From assembly GCF_000429465.1 (NCBI RefSeq), contig NZ_AUBX01000017.1:62001-126000 (forward strand): a stretch of 64,000 nt of DNA, in the 5' to 3' direction. The DNA is from Algoriphagus vanfongensis DSM 17529. Lineage in GTDB: Bacteria > Bacteroidota > Bacteroidia > Cytophagales > Cyclobacteriaceae. The notes below the pieces were generated by a model. That model searched no databases. It was not told the origin of the DNA and was given only the letters and a program-made list of their open reading frames with translations. A program made the translations under genes and the position numbers. Positions 26,755 to 36,349 of the stretch are shown piece by piece; position 1 is the first letter of the stretch, and each line of letters starts with the position of its first letter.

Positions 26755-26793
26755 GGCATGTCTTGGGAAGCCTAAAGCTCCTCAAGACACGCC
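26755..26793. repeat. Imperfect inverted repeat between ybbP and the DUF418 gene
   Basis: Arms at 26755-26770 and 26778-26793 pair over 16 positions with two A-C mismatches and one wobble, loop of 7 bases. No T-run follows on either strand, so it is not a standard terminator. Confidence 0.6.
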
Positions 26794-26805
26794 CTAAATT
26801 GCGAA

Positions 26806-28005
26806 ATGCACAGACCTACCTAGGAAAGTAATAGAATAGAGCTACTGGATGTCTTTCGAGGATTTGCCATTTTGGGGATCTTTGTGGTCAACATCGGAGC
26901 TATGAATTCGACTTATTTTACCATGGATGCTTTTGCGAGGCAGTGGACATCCTCCTTGGATTATTGGACAGAGCGCTTTCTCCAATTATTTTTCTATACC
27001 AAATTCTTTCCGATTTTTTCACTCTTATTCGGTGTCGGCATTGCCATGCAAGCAAAGAAGTTGAGGGACTTGGGAGAAAAGTCATCGACATTTTTTAGCA
27101 GGAGAATGGCTGTGTTGTTTCTGTTTGGATGGATGCATATCACATTCTTATGGTCTGGAGATGTGCTTCATATCTATGCGATTTTGGGACTGCTTAGTGT
27201 CTGGATGGTCTCACGGTCAGACTCTTTTCTCCTCACTGGAATATTCTTCTTCTTGCTTTTCCCCTTTTATGATCAGGTTTTAGGTTTTGTCTTGAGGGTT
27301 TTGAGCATTGATCCCTATGGTTTTTTAGCGAGCTATTCCGTGGAATCTATAAGAGGTTTGATGCGTCAGGGGAGCTATGGAGATATGATTTTATTTAGGT
27401 GGAGAGAATATGTCTCTAATATTCCATTGCTTGTTGGATATCTTATGCCTTTGGCATTTGCCATGTTTCTTTTGGGGATTTACTTGGGTAGAAAGGAAGT
27501 ATATGCATCTATGGATAAATGGGTTTTACGGATCAGAAAGCCGATGATTTGGGTCCTAATGGTCAGCAATGCTTATCGGCTGCTCTTTCTTTTTCTATTG
27601 CCGGAGACAGAGCTTTATCGGACCGAATGGGGTAGGGTAGTTTTTGTCAAGTTGATGGTGATTTCAGATGTAGCCTTTGGATTATTCTATCTTTGGTTCA
27701 TAGCTTGGTTGTGGTATTTTTCTTCTTTGCAAAAAACAATCAGTCCTCTCCGCTTTGTAGGACGGATGGCCCTGACCAATTACCTGTTACAAAGCCTCAT
27801 TGGTATGCTTGTGTTTACTTCGGTTGGTTTGGGGATGTTTGAAACTTTGAGTCCTTTTCAAATGACGCTGTTGGCATTTGTTGTTTTCGGCGGTCAAGTA
27901 ATTTTTAGCAGACTCTGGTTGAGCTATTTTCGATTTGGTCCTTTAGAATGGCTTTGGAGAAAATTGACGTACTCCAAGCGGCTAGTTTGGAAGAAAAACA
28001 AATAG
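26806..28005 (+). pseudogene. DUF418 membrane protein with an in-frame TAG at codon 6
   Basis: The downstream reading frame encodes a DUF418 (YeiB-like) inner-membrane protein with multiple hydrophobic segments and the family's C-terminal GPLEWLWRKLTYSKRL. The conserved family N-terminus NRIELLDVFRGFAILG is present in the DNA (26830-26877), but the only nearby ATG (26806-26808) reads MHRPT and then TAG (26821-26823) before it. No ATG or GTG lies between the TAG and this motif. The first usable start downstream is a TTG at 26872, inside the conserved motif. So either the gene is disrupted by a nonsense change (CAG to TAG would give Gln), or it starts from a rare codon, or this is a sequencing error. 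The rest of the frame is intact. Confidence 0.7.
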
Positions 28006-28088
28006 AATTGGTCCAATTGGACTATAAGTTGACTTTTGTTTTTATATTCAAAGCTCTTTATCAAACCCAGTTTTAGATCACCGAATTA

Positions 28089-29480
28089 ATGAAGTTTCTT
28101 TCTTTCTTTTTACTTGGAATATTGCCTTTTGCGGCTCTGTCCCAAACCCGACCAGCTAACGACCGTCCTAATGTCATCATCATCCTGACAGATGATCAGG
28201 GCTATGCAGATGTAGGTTTCAATGGCAGTACCGAAATACCCACGCCGGAAATAGACAGAATCGCCAACAATGGCGTCGTGTTTACCTCTGGATACGTATC
28301 GTATGCTGTTTGTGGTCCCAGTCGTGCGGGATTGCTGACCGGAAGGTATCAAGACAGATTCGGCTTTTCCAAAAATCCGCTTTTGGCCCCTAAAGATCCT
28401 CAAATGGGCTTGCCACTTAGTGAGGAAACGATGGCTGACTTGTTGAAAAATGTAGGATATACCACTGGAGTCTTTGGGAAGTGGCATATGGGAGCTCACC
28501 CAGATCTTATTCCAAATAAAAGAGGATTTGATGAGTTTTACGGATTCCTTTCTGGAGGGCATCGATATTTTCCAGAGGAATATGTGTTGCAAGATCTTAC
28601 TGAGGCCAAAACCCAAATAGACGGTTACAGGACCAAACTACTCAGAAACACCACACGAGTAGAGGAAACTGAATATCTCACAGATGCTTTATCAAGAGAG
28701 GCAGTGGACTTTGTGGAGAGACATCATGAAGAGCCGTTTTTTATCTATCTTTCATACAATGCACCTCACACTCCGCTTCAAGCTACCGAGAAGTATCTCA
28801 AAAGGTTTTCACACATAGAAGATAAAAAGCGCCGTACTTATGCGGCTATGGTGAGCGCAGTAGATGATGGAGTGGGAGCTTTGCTGGACAAGCTGGAAGA
28901 GCTGGAGATCGATGAGAACACACTTGTTTTCTTTCTCTCGGATAATGGCGGCCCAAGCCCTCATAATTCATCAGATAATGCACCTCTTCGTGGATTCAAA
29001 GGAGATTTTTATGAAGGGGGAATCCGGGTTCCTTTTGCAGTGCAGTGGAAAGGAGTGATTCCCGCTGGGATCAAATACGATCACCCTGTGATTTCACTGG
29101 ATATATTCTCCACAGCCGCTGCCGTTTCCAAAGCGACTCCAAAAAACTCTCTGGACGGAGTCAATCTGGTGCCCTATCTTACGGGAGCTATCCAGGATGT
29201 TCCACACGAGGAATTGTTTTGGAGAAACTATAACAATGCGAAATTCGCTGTGAGAACAGCTGATAGCAAGCAGATTACAGTCGGTGAAAAGGTGGAGCTT
29301 TTTGACATCCAAAAGGACATCTCTGAGAAAGTCAATCTAGCATCTGAGCAACTCAGCAGGGTAGAGAAACTTCGAAGAATCGTCAAAGAGTGGGAGTCAA
29401 CTCTGATGGATCCGATTTTTATGGGACTTTCAGAAGGTGCCGAATACAATAAGATCCATCCAGATAGATTTGATCAATGA
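28089..29480 (+). CDS. Secreted type I (Cys-type) sulfatase
   Basis: A 463-residue sulfatase with a signal peptide ending ALSQ. The active-site motif is CGPSRAGLLTGR (C75), where Cys is converted to formylglycine. The calcium-binding aspartates are in ILTDDQGYAD (D35, D36). FGKWHMG supplies the Lys and His of the catalytic site, and a later SDNGGP segment supplies further ligands. It is about the size of N-acetylgalactosamine-6-sulfatase-like enzymes. It removes sulfate from a glycan in the periplasm or outside. No formylglycine-generating enzyme is in the window. It is convergent with the cytochrome/FG-GAP gene (4-base gap). Confidence 0.93.
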   Translation: MKFLSFFLLGILPFAALSQTRPANDRPNVIIILTDDQGYADVGFNGSTEIPTPEIDRIANNGVVFTSGYVSYAVCGPSRAGLLTGRYQDRFGFSKNPLLAPKDPQMGLPLSEETMADLLKNVGYTTGVFGKWHMGAHPDLIPNKRGFDEFYGFLSGGHRYFPEEYVLQDLTEAKTQIDGYRTKLLRNTTRVEETEYLTDALSREAVDFVERHHEEPFFIYLSYNAPHTPLQATEKYLKRFSHIEDKKRRTYAAMVSAVDDGVGALLDKLEELEIDENTLVFFLSDNGGPSPHNSSDNAPLRGFKGDFYEGGIRVPFAVQWKGVIPAGIKYDHPVISLDIFSTAAAVSKATPKNSLDGVNLVPYLTGAIQDVPHEELFWRNYNNAKFAVRTADSKQITVGEKVELFDIQKDISEKVNLASEQLSRVEKLRRIVKEWESTLMDPIFMGLSEGAEYNKIHPDRFDQ

Positions 29481-29484
29481 TCCT

Positions 29485-31011
29485 TTAAGGTTGACGTAGT
29501 TGATTTTCCAATATCAACACGCTCGGGATTTCTTCGATTCCTCTGAGGAGTAATTTGGTGTATTCCAGTGTGTTGTGCGAATAGGCTCCCAGTACGATGT
29601 CCGGGTCTCCATCTCCGTCGAGATCACCGACATCCATGGTGAGCCATTTGCCCAAGGCAGATTCAGATAGATATTTGGGTGAAAAAGTCATGTTTCCCAA
29701 GTTTTCAAATAGTAAAAACTGTTCACTTGGGTTTTCCAGTTCGTCGTAAAAAGCAATCGTAGCGAAGTCCAAGTCGCCATCTTGGTCAAAATCCAAGCAC
29801 ATCGCTTTGGCAGCGCCGTATTGTGGATAAAACCAAGCCTCTTCATACGAGCCGTTTTGATTTTTATAGATTCTGAAGCCATGGTACGGCTTTAGGGTCG
29901 ATGAATAATCCCAATTGTCTCCATTGCTCAGCAAAATTTCCAAAGCTCCATCTCCATCAAGATCTCGCATTTCAAAATAGCTGGAGCCCATTACTGGCGA
30001 AAACCTTAGTAAAATCTCCTCGGGACCAAAGCTTCCATTTCCTTGATTGTAAAAGACTGATAGCCGCTCATTTCCCTGACAAAATAGAGCCACGATGTCC
30101 AGCTTTCCGTCTTGATTGAGGTCGTGGACTTCCACTTTTCTCGCTCCAGCTCCTCCCAAAATCAGCGGAGGTGTCTGGAAGTCTCCATCTCTATAGATTG
30201 ATACATTACCACCGTGATTTCCATAATTGCATAGAATGAAATCTGCTTTGCCATCATTCTCCAAATCGGACCAAATCGCAAAAACAGGTCTAGACAACTG
30301 GGTAAGAGATTCTTGCCAGGCATTGGTGGACAAGTTCATTTCATACATAGCCCCTTCTGAAAGGTCACTGGGCGCGATGGAACCAACGCTGATGAAACTG
30401 TACTCATTAGGGGCTTTTGGTGCAAAATGGACGACAGGGCTGCTGGTTTGGGGGAGGGTGAAAAGTTCGTCAGTCGGGACTTTGACATACAGTTGCTGAC
30501 CTGAAGCTTCTCCGATGAAAAGCTCAGATCGCTCTTCATTGATCGCAACCATGCTGGTTTGAGGACCTTTGATGCCGTCTATGAATAGTTTTTTGCTCTC
30601 AAAACCTGCCAGAGGCATTGTGGTTTCTTTTGAGTTTTGCGCAGGTAGTTTTTCGGGAGCGGAGGCAGTGTAAAAGTCGATGATGGCCTGAAAGTCTTCC
30701 CCGCTTAGCATAGCTTGAGATGGGTAAACTCCCAGCTTTTTGACTTGGGCTATCTCTTTTTCACTTTTATTTTCCCAGATCTTGAGTGAGTCTTGTGCTG
30801 CGGCATCTCCCATGAAAGCAGCCATTTGAGGCAAGACCTGCTTTTTCCAGATTTCTTTGGGTAAAAGCTCAGGATCAGGGTAAGCATGGCAAGCAGCGCA
30901 ATAGGTTTTAGCTAGAGTTTTTCCCTTGAGAATTGTTTCGCTTGAAGTTTGAGCATGGCCAGGCCGGAAAATCCCGATCAGGGATAGACAAAGAAAGAAG
31001 CGCAGGGACAT
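29485..31011 (-). CDS. Cytochrome c / FG-GAP (VCBS) repeat fusion protein
   Basis: A 508-residue secreted protein. The ATG at 31011 gives a signal peptide ending GHAQ; a TTG four codons earlier is less likely. A c-type haem site CAACH (C38, C41, H42) opens a mini cytochrome domain of about 100 residues. The rest is an FG-GAP/VCBS propeller with repeated DxDxDGxxD calcium loops (DLNQDGKLDIV, DLDGDGALEIL, DFDQDGDLDFA, DLDGDGDPDIV). Such fusions are found in Planctomycetes and Bacteroidota and have no established function; electron transfer coupled to a binding propeller is plausible. It is not preceded by other redox genes. Confidence 0.88.
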   Translation of the reverse strand: MSLRFFLCLSLIGIFRPGHAQTSSETILKGKTLAKTYCAACHAYPDPELLPKEIWKKQVLPQMAAFMGDAAAQDSLKIWENKSEKEIAQVKKLGVYPSQAMLSGEDFQAIIDFYTASAPEKLPAQNSKETTMPLAGFESKKLFIDGIKGPQTSMVAINEERSELFIGEASGQQLYVKVPTDELFTLPQTSSPVVHFAPKAPNEYSFISVGSIAPSDLSEGAMYEMNLSTNAWQESLTQLSRPVFAIWSDLENDGKADFILCNYGNHGGNVSIYRDGDFQTPPLILGGAGARKVEVHDLNQDGKLDIVALFCQGNERLSVFYNQGNGSFGPEEILLRFSPVMGSSYFEMRDLDGDGALEILLSNGDNWDYSSTLKPYHGFRIYKNQNGSYEEAWFYPQYGAAKAMCLDFDQDGDLDFATIAFYDELENPSEQFLLFENLGNMTFSPKYLSESALGKWLTMDVGDLDGDGDPDIVLGAYSHNTLEYTKLLLRGIEEIPSVLILENQLRQP

Positions 31012-31078
31012 TTCAGAACTCAATTGATATCAGGAAATTGAAAGTCTGAAATTATTATGTTTTTGGATAAAAATGAAT

Positions 31079-31140
31079 CAAAAAAATGAGGCTGCTTCAA
31101 CTAGTATTTAGCATACCAATTGAAACAGCCTCATAAAAAT
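31079..31140 (-). terminator. Intrinsic terminator after susD
   Basis: Read on the minus strand, a 15-bp stem (31086-31100 pairing with 31120-31134, one mismatch) with a 19-base loop is followed by TTTTTT. It lies just after the susD stop codon. Confidence 0.88.
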
Positions 31141-31156
31141 TAAACTGAGCTATTGA

Positions 31157-32905
31157 TTAATAGCCTGGGTTTTGAACCAAGAATCCTTCAATGTTGGAAG
31201 CACCATCGATCGCACTTTGAGGGATTGGGAACAATCGCTTGTTCACATCAGAATCCGTCTTTTCAGTCCAAGAGTCTTCATATTTTCCGAATCGGATCTG
31301 ATCGCCTCTTCTGAATCCTTCCCAGTACAATTCAAATCCTCTCTCACGGAAAAGGATGTCCAGATCTACTTCAGTCAGTGCGGCTGGAGTTTGAGCAGGA
31401 CGGGCAGTTCTGGAAGTTCTGACAGCATTGATATCTGCCAATGCTCCGGCTTGATCGCCTGTTCTAAGTTTTGCCTCGGCTCTCATCAGGTAGATTTCTG
31501 CCAATCTCATCAAGACCAAGTCCACACTGCTGTAGTTGTTACCATTTGGAGAAGTATGACTAAACTGATATTTGGAGCATCTGTAGCCTGTATTGTGAAG
31601 TCTTCCTTCGTTGGTGAAATTGACCTCCATGGTGTGATTGACATAGCCTATGTCTTTGTCCGCGGCATTTCCTTTGGTCTGTACTACGGGGTAGATTCTC
31701 ACGGTGCCATCTCCACATCGGAAAAATGCTCCGTCAGATCCTTTTCTCGGTCCCCATTGTACACCTCTCAAGACTCCACGATCCATTTCGAAATCCGTGT
31801 CTGTGATGCAGTAGTAGTTGTCCTCGTCATTGAGTGCATTTAGACCAGTGAGATCTTGGATATCTTCCGGGATGAAATTGTTTTGCTGATAAAATCTCGC
31901 ATCCACTTCCGCTGGATCTACTTCGTAAGCGTCCATCCAAGTTTGGATAAAATCAGAAGTAAATGCTGGTCCATCTGTACCATCGGCACTCGGATACTCA
32001 GGTCTTGGGAACATAGAGCCTGCGATGGACCAATATGCCCAACGGCTATGCTCGTTGCTTAAAACGCCTCTTTGATCCAGTGAGAAAATGATCTCAGCAT
32101 TGCTGTCGTTGCTGTCATTGAAGAGTTCGAAGTATTCTTCAGAGAAGCTGTATTTGCCAGAATTGATGATTTGGTTAGTGTATTCGATCACCTTGTTCAT
32201 GTCTTCTGTACTGAAATTTGGCGTGCCGTATGGATCTCTATAGACAGCTGCATTCAGGTGGAGTCTAGCCAAAAATCCATAAACCGCTGCTTGATTGAGG
32301 CGACCTGGACCCAAATCAGGGCTGATCAGACTGGCTACGGACGAAAGCTCCTCTTCGATGTATGAGATCGCTTCTTCACCTCTCAGGATGACGGAGATGT
32401 CACTGGAAACTTCTTTTTCGAAAGCAATTCCCCAGCTTTCCAACACCAACATGTTGAGATAAGCTCTCAAGGCGATCATTTCATAGAGTGCCGAAGTTGC
32501 CTGCTGATTGCCTTCCTCTGCCAATGGGCGAAGTACCTCGATGGCGGATATCGCACGGGAAATATTTTTGGTCAGTTCATTCCAGGAGCTTCCCACTAGG
32601 TCATTTCCCGGAGTCATCAAATGCTGGTGAGTGGCAAGGAATTTACCACCATCAAACCAGTCTGTACCTCCTCGGTATGGAAGGATGGCTTCATCTGATG
32701 CAATAAGCTGAAGTCCGTAGTAGTTGGTATGGTACCAAACCTGGGACATCTGTCCGTAGGCAGGAGCGATCGCTCCACTGATGGCTTCTGCCTGTCCGGC
32801 ACCCGTAAGTGATTCATCCAAAATAGGCTCTTCTAGATCTGTACAGGCTGTTCCTGCAAGCATAAGAGCACTTGTGAAAGCTATGTTCTGAATATATTTT
32901 TTCAT
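31157..32905 (-). CDS. susD: SusD/RagB-type glycan-binding lipoprotein
   Basis: A 582-residue outer-membrane lipoprotein that binds glycan fragments at the cell surface. The ATG at 32905 opens a lipoprotein signal ending LAGTAC (C21). The SusD TPR-helical core is visible (ALYEMIALRAYLNMLVLESW, GRLNQAAVYGFLARLHLNAA), as is the C-terminal RagB signature VDLVLMRLAEIYLMRAEAKL with the FRERGFELYWEGFRR stretch. It follows susC on the minus strand with a short gap, forming the usual pair. It is followed by a strong terminator. Confidence 0.95.
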   Translation of the reverse strand: MKKYIQNIAFTSALMLAGTACTDLEEPILDESLTGAGQAEAISGAIAPAYGQMSQVWYHTNYYGLQLIASDEAILPYRGGTDWFDGGKFLATHQHLMTPGNDLVGSSWNELTKNISRAISAIEVLRPLAEEGNQQATSALYEMIALRAYLNMLVLESWGIAFEKEVSSDISVILRGEEAISYIEEELSSVASLISPDLGPGRLNQAAVYGFLARLHLNAAVYRDPYGTPNFSTEDMNKVIEYTNQIINSGKYSFSEEYFELFNDSNDSNAEIIFSLDQRGVLSNEHSRWAYWSIAGSMFPRPEYPSADGTDGPAFTSDFIQTWMDAYEVDPAEVDARFYQQNNFIPEDIQDLTGLNALNDEDNYYCITDTDFEMDRGVLRGVQWGPRKGSDGAFFRCGDGTVRIYPVVQTKGNAADKDIGYVNHTMEVNFTNEGRLHNTGYRCSKYQFSHTSPNGNNYSSVDLVLMRLAEIYLMRAEAKLRTGDQAGALADINAVRTSRTARPAQTPAALTEVDLDILFRERGFELYWEGFRRGDQIRFGKYEDSWTEKTDSDVNKRLFPIPQSAIDGASNIEGFLVQNPGY

Positions 32906-32950
32906 TTTTTTCAATTTTTTTTGTCCAAAAAACTCTGGCTTCAATGATGC

Positions 32951-35900
32951 TTAAAAGGAGACATTGAGGCCCAATAGGAATGTTCTGGCTGTAGGATACG
33001 TGAATCGGTCTATTCCGAAAGTCTGCACTCCACCTGAAGAGCTTCCTGTGTTTACTTCCGGATCAAACCCGGAGTAATCTGTGATCACAAATAGGTTTTG
33101 TCCAGTCAGCGAAACTCGAATGCTGCGCACTGCATTGCCCAATCCCAGTACTTCTGGCTGAAGTGTATAAGCAATCGTGGCATTGTTAAGTCTCAAGAAG
33201 CTGCCGTTTTCCAAGTACCTGGTGGATACTTCATTGGCATTGGTGATCGCTTCCTCAGGATATTGTACTGCGAAATCCGTTGTGTTGAAAGAAGAAGCAA
33301 GGCTTCCTTTTTGGAACAAGGACATCGTAGTGTGGTTGAAAATCTTGTTGCCAGCTGCACCGTTGAAGTTCAACCCAAAGTCAAATCCATTGTATCTCAA
33401 GTTAGTATGGAAAGCATACAAGAGATCAGGAAGAGCCGTGCCAACTACAGTTCTGTCATTTTCCAACACCTGTCCGTCACCATTGACATCCCGGAATTCA
33501 TTCAATCCATCCTCGCCGATTCCGATGAAGTCTTTCATATAAAATGCGCCGATAGGCTCTCCATTGATATAGCCATTGATGGTAGCTCCAGTCTGACCTG
33601 CTCCTGATGCAGCACCTGTTGTCAAGACTGCGAATGGAGAATTGACCACTTGGTTTTTGATGAAAGTGGCATTTCCACCCAAGTTAAACTGCAATGCACG
33701 TTGAGGATCATTGTTGTAGTCTAAACCGATTTCAATCCCTTGGTTTTGGATCTCCATATCGGGTACATTAGTCCAGTAGGTAGCAGTCGGCTGAATAGGG
33801 TCAGCAGGTACCACTTCTAAAAGGATATTTTCAGAAACTTTGTTGAAGTAATCAACCGTACCAGTCAAGCGGAAGTCGAAAATGCTAAAGTCGATCCCGA
33901 TGTTAGTCTGTGAAGAAACTTCCCACTGAATGTCCGGATTGGCCAATCGGGTGAAAATGGTTCCGTATGGATAGCCATCCAAGGTAGTTGCGCCTGGTAC
34001 CAGCGGATAAGTGTCATTTCCAGATTTGCTTTCGGTGAAGCTCAATTGGGTGATTTTGGAAGGGATTTCTTGGTTACCTGTCTGTCCCCAGCTCGCTCTC
34101 AACTTCAAATTATCAAAGAAGCTATTTTGCATAAACCCTTCTCTGGAGATATTCCAGCCCAAAGCAAAAGAAGGGAAGATTCCGTATTTGTTGTTTTCTC
34201 CAAACTTGGAAGAACCGTCTGCACGAAGAGTTGCAGTAGCTAGATATCTACCATCGTAGCCATAGTTTAGTCTTCCGAAGAAAGACTGCAATTCGTTTTC
34301 GATAGCATAAGATGAAACAGTTGTTGGCTGCTCCTGAGTACTAGTTTGGTCTTGGTAGATCGGATCTACATCATTGTCTGCAAAACCTGTCAAATTGAAG
34401 GCTTGCTGCTGAACGAAAGTTTTTTGGTAGGAATGCCCTCCCAAAATGGTCCCTTCATGTAGGCCAGACTCAAACTTGTATGTCAGGATATTTTCTACCA
34501 GTTGATTGGAATTTCGGGTCGTAGAGGAATTCAAAGATCCTAGTTCACTGCCTTCTAGCAAGGCATAGGGTTTCATCTGGATATCTCTGTTAGTGGTAGA
34601 GAAGTCCACACCCAAGTTGAGCTTGTAAGTGAAGCCTTTGAATAATTCGATGGTAGGTGAAATATTCGCCAAAATTCTATTGTTGATCGCGACATCCGAG
34701 TAGAGTTCATTGCGAACCAATGGATTCATCATATCATCCAAAAGAGTAGGTTCTCCATTGGTATATGCAGGAATGGTTGGGTTCAATTGAAGCATGCTTG
34801 TCACAAGCGAACCATTGTCTGGTCGGTAATTTTCAGTGCGTGCCCCGGTCAGATTGTAGTCCATGGTCAGTCTTCCATTCAGCGCCTTTTGAGACATATT
34901 TAGTCTGCCGGAGTAGCGCTTCAATTCTGAATTAACCAGTACGCCTTCTAGATCTTCTACGCCCGCAGAGGCATAGTATGAAAACTTTTCACTAGCCGCT
35001 CCGCTCATGGAGAAGTTGACATTGTTGGATCTACCAGTTTGAGTCAGGGCATCCTGCCAATCTGTATTTCCGCCTCCATCATAAAGGGTTCCTCCGACGG
35101 CAACGACTTGAGACCTGAATTCATCTGCAGAAAACACATCGATTTTATTGGCCATATTGGACCAAGCAGTGGATACATTCAGATTCATCTCTGTCTTACC
35201 TTCTTTACCTCTTTTGGTGGTGATCACGATGACCCCGTTAGCGGCTCTGGCACCGTAGATGGCTGCTGCAGAAGCATCCTTTAGGACATCCATACTTTCG
35301 ATATCCTGCGGATTGATGAAGTTCAATGGATTACTGGCGAGACCGGTAGTCGTATTGTCCAATACAAATCCATCAACCACATAAAGAGGAGTAGTACCGG
35401 ATCTCAAACTGCCGATACCTCGGATGATTACATCCTGAGCCGCTCCTGGTTCACCACTTGTATTGGTCACATTGACACCGGCTACTTTACCTTGAAGAAG
35501 TTGCCCTGGGTTGACTACCACACCTTTGTTGAAATCCTCAGACTTGGTAGAACTGATCGCTCCGGTCACATCTGATTTTTTCTGTACACCGTAAGCCACC
35601 ACGACCACGTCGTCAAGCTGTGTGATATCAGCAGCGAGCTCTACTGTGAGATTCGTTTGGTTGCCTAGAGTGATTTCTTTGGAGATATATCCGATGTAGG
35701 AAAATACCAAAATGTCACCCTCACTGGCATTGATACTAAAGCTGCCATCGATGTCTGTGATGGTTCCTGTCACGGTGCCTTTGATACTCACAGAAGCGCC
35801 GATCAAAGCTTCTCCGGTTTCGTCCGTGACGATTCCTTTGACAATAGCTTCTCGGGAATTTTCAACCATTTCTTCCAGCTTCGCCGGAGTTCCGGGAGCC

Positions 35901-35974
35901 GAAATGGCCAATTGACAGGAAAATCCAAGAAGGATGACCACTGCCATAGTTTTTTGAAGTAAAAATTTCATCAT
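32951..35974 (-). CDS. susC: SusC/RagA-type TonB-dependent outer-membrane transporter
   Basis: A 1007-residue TonB-dependent transporter. I chose the ATG at 35974 (the next codon is also ATG, 35971), which begins a signal peptide ending AISAP; the longer upstream frame is not signal-like. Domains in order: a carboxypeptidase-regulatory-like domain (IVKGIVTDETGEALIGAS), a TonB plug (VVVAYGVQKKSDVTG), a beta-barrel, and a C-terminal aromatic-ended strand (ARTFLLGLNVSF). With SusD it imports oligosaccharides across the outer membrane. About 375 bases upstream have no gene. Confidence 0.95.
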   Translation of the reverse strand: MMKFLLQKTMAVVILLGFSCQLAISAPGTPAKLEEMVENSREAIVKGIVTDETGEALIGASVSIKGTVTGTITDIDGSFSINASEGDILVFSYIGYISKEITLGNQTNLTVELAADITQLDDVVVVAYGVQKKSDVTGAISSTKSEDFNKGVVVNPGQLLQGKVAGVNVTNTSGEPGAAQDVIIRGIGSLRSGTTPLYVVDGFVLDNTTTGLASNPLNFINPQDIESMDVLKDASAAAIYGARAANGVIVITTKRGKEGKTEMNLNVSTAWSNMANKIDVFSADEFRSQVVAVGGTLYDGGGNTDWQDALTQTGRSNNVNFSMSGAASEKFSYYASAGVEDLEGVLVNSELKRYSGRLNMSQKALNGRLTMDYNLTGARTENYRPDNGSLVTSMLQLNPTIPAYTNGEPTLLDDMMNPLVRNELYSDVAINNRILANISPTIELFKGFTYKLNLGVDFSTTNRDIQMKPYALLEGSELGSLNSSTTRNSNQLVENILTYKFESGLHEGTILGGHSYQKTFVQQQAFNLTGFADNDVDPIYQDQTSTQEQPTTVSSYAIENELQSFFGRLNYGYDGRYLATATLRADGSSKFGENNKYGIFPSFALGWNISREGFMQNSFFDNLKLRASWGQTGNQEIPSKITQLSFTESKSGNDTYPLVPGATTLDGYPYGTIFTRLANPDIQWEVSSQTNIGIDFSIFDFRLTGTVDYFNKVSENILLEVVPADPIQPTATYWTNVPDMEIQNQGIEIGLDYNNDPQRALQFNLGGNATFIKNQVVNSPFAVLTTGAASGAGQTGATINGYINGEPIGAFYMKDFIGIGEDGLNEFRDVNGDGQVLENDRTVVGTALPDLLYAFHTNLRYNGFDFGLNFNGAAGNKIFNHTTMSLFQKGSLASSFNTTDFAVQYPEEAITNANEVSTRYLENGSFLRLNNATIAYTLQPEVLGLGNAVRSIRVSLTGQNLFVITDYSGFDPEVNTGSSSGGVQTFGIDRFTYPTARTFLLGLNVSF

Positions 35975-36349
35975 ACTGTGTGATTGGTTTTGAGAGTTTT
36001 TAATAGAAGTCGGGATCGGAGTAGCCTGTAGAACTTGGGTCTCAAATGACTTCAAGCTTCAAGTTCTCGGTATTGATTTTCTGCTCGGAATAGGAGATAA
36101 TCAGTGCACTCCAAAAGGGCCCGAATTGTACTAAGTTTTGTGGGTGGTAATTGTGTTGGGGTTAATTTGACCGCAATTTTAGTCCATAGGACACTGTTGG
36201 GCGTTCAGTTACAATTACCTTTAGATTAAAAAATGAAGGCAGATATTAAGAAATGTTTTAGTCTTTTGAGACCCCGATTTTCAGATTTTAAAAAGCAGAA
36301 GCTTGGCTAGCTGAAAAGCACACATCCATGTTAAGAAAAAGAGAAGAAT
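35975..36349. other. 375-base intergenic region upstream of susC
   Basis: No protein gene, RNA gene or repeat is visible. I looked for the Bacteroidota -7 consensus TAnnTTTG on the minus strand and found no clear copy, although the susC promoter must lie here. Confidence 0.5.

Noticed and set aside
31172..31843. A 223-codon open frame on the plus strand
   Set aside because: It is antisense to the conserved 3' part of susD; its serine- and cysteine-rich translation is typical of a shadow frame.
36234..36311. A 25-codon frame in the susC upstream region
   Set aside because: Too short, with no ribosome site or conserved feature.
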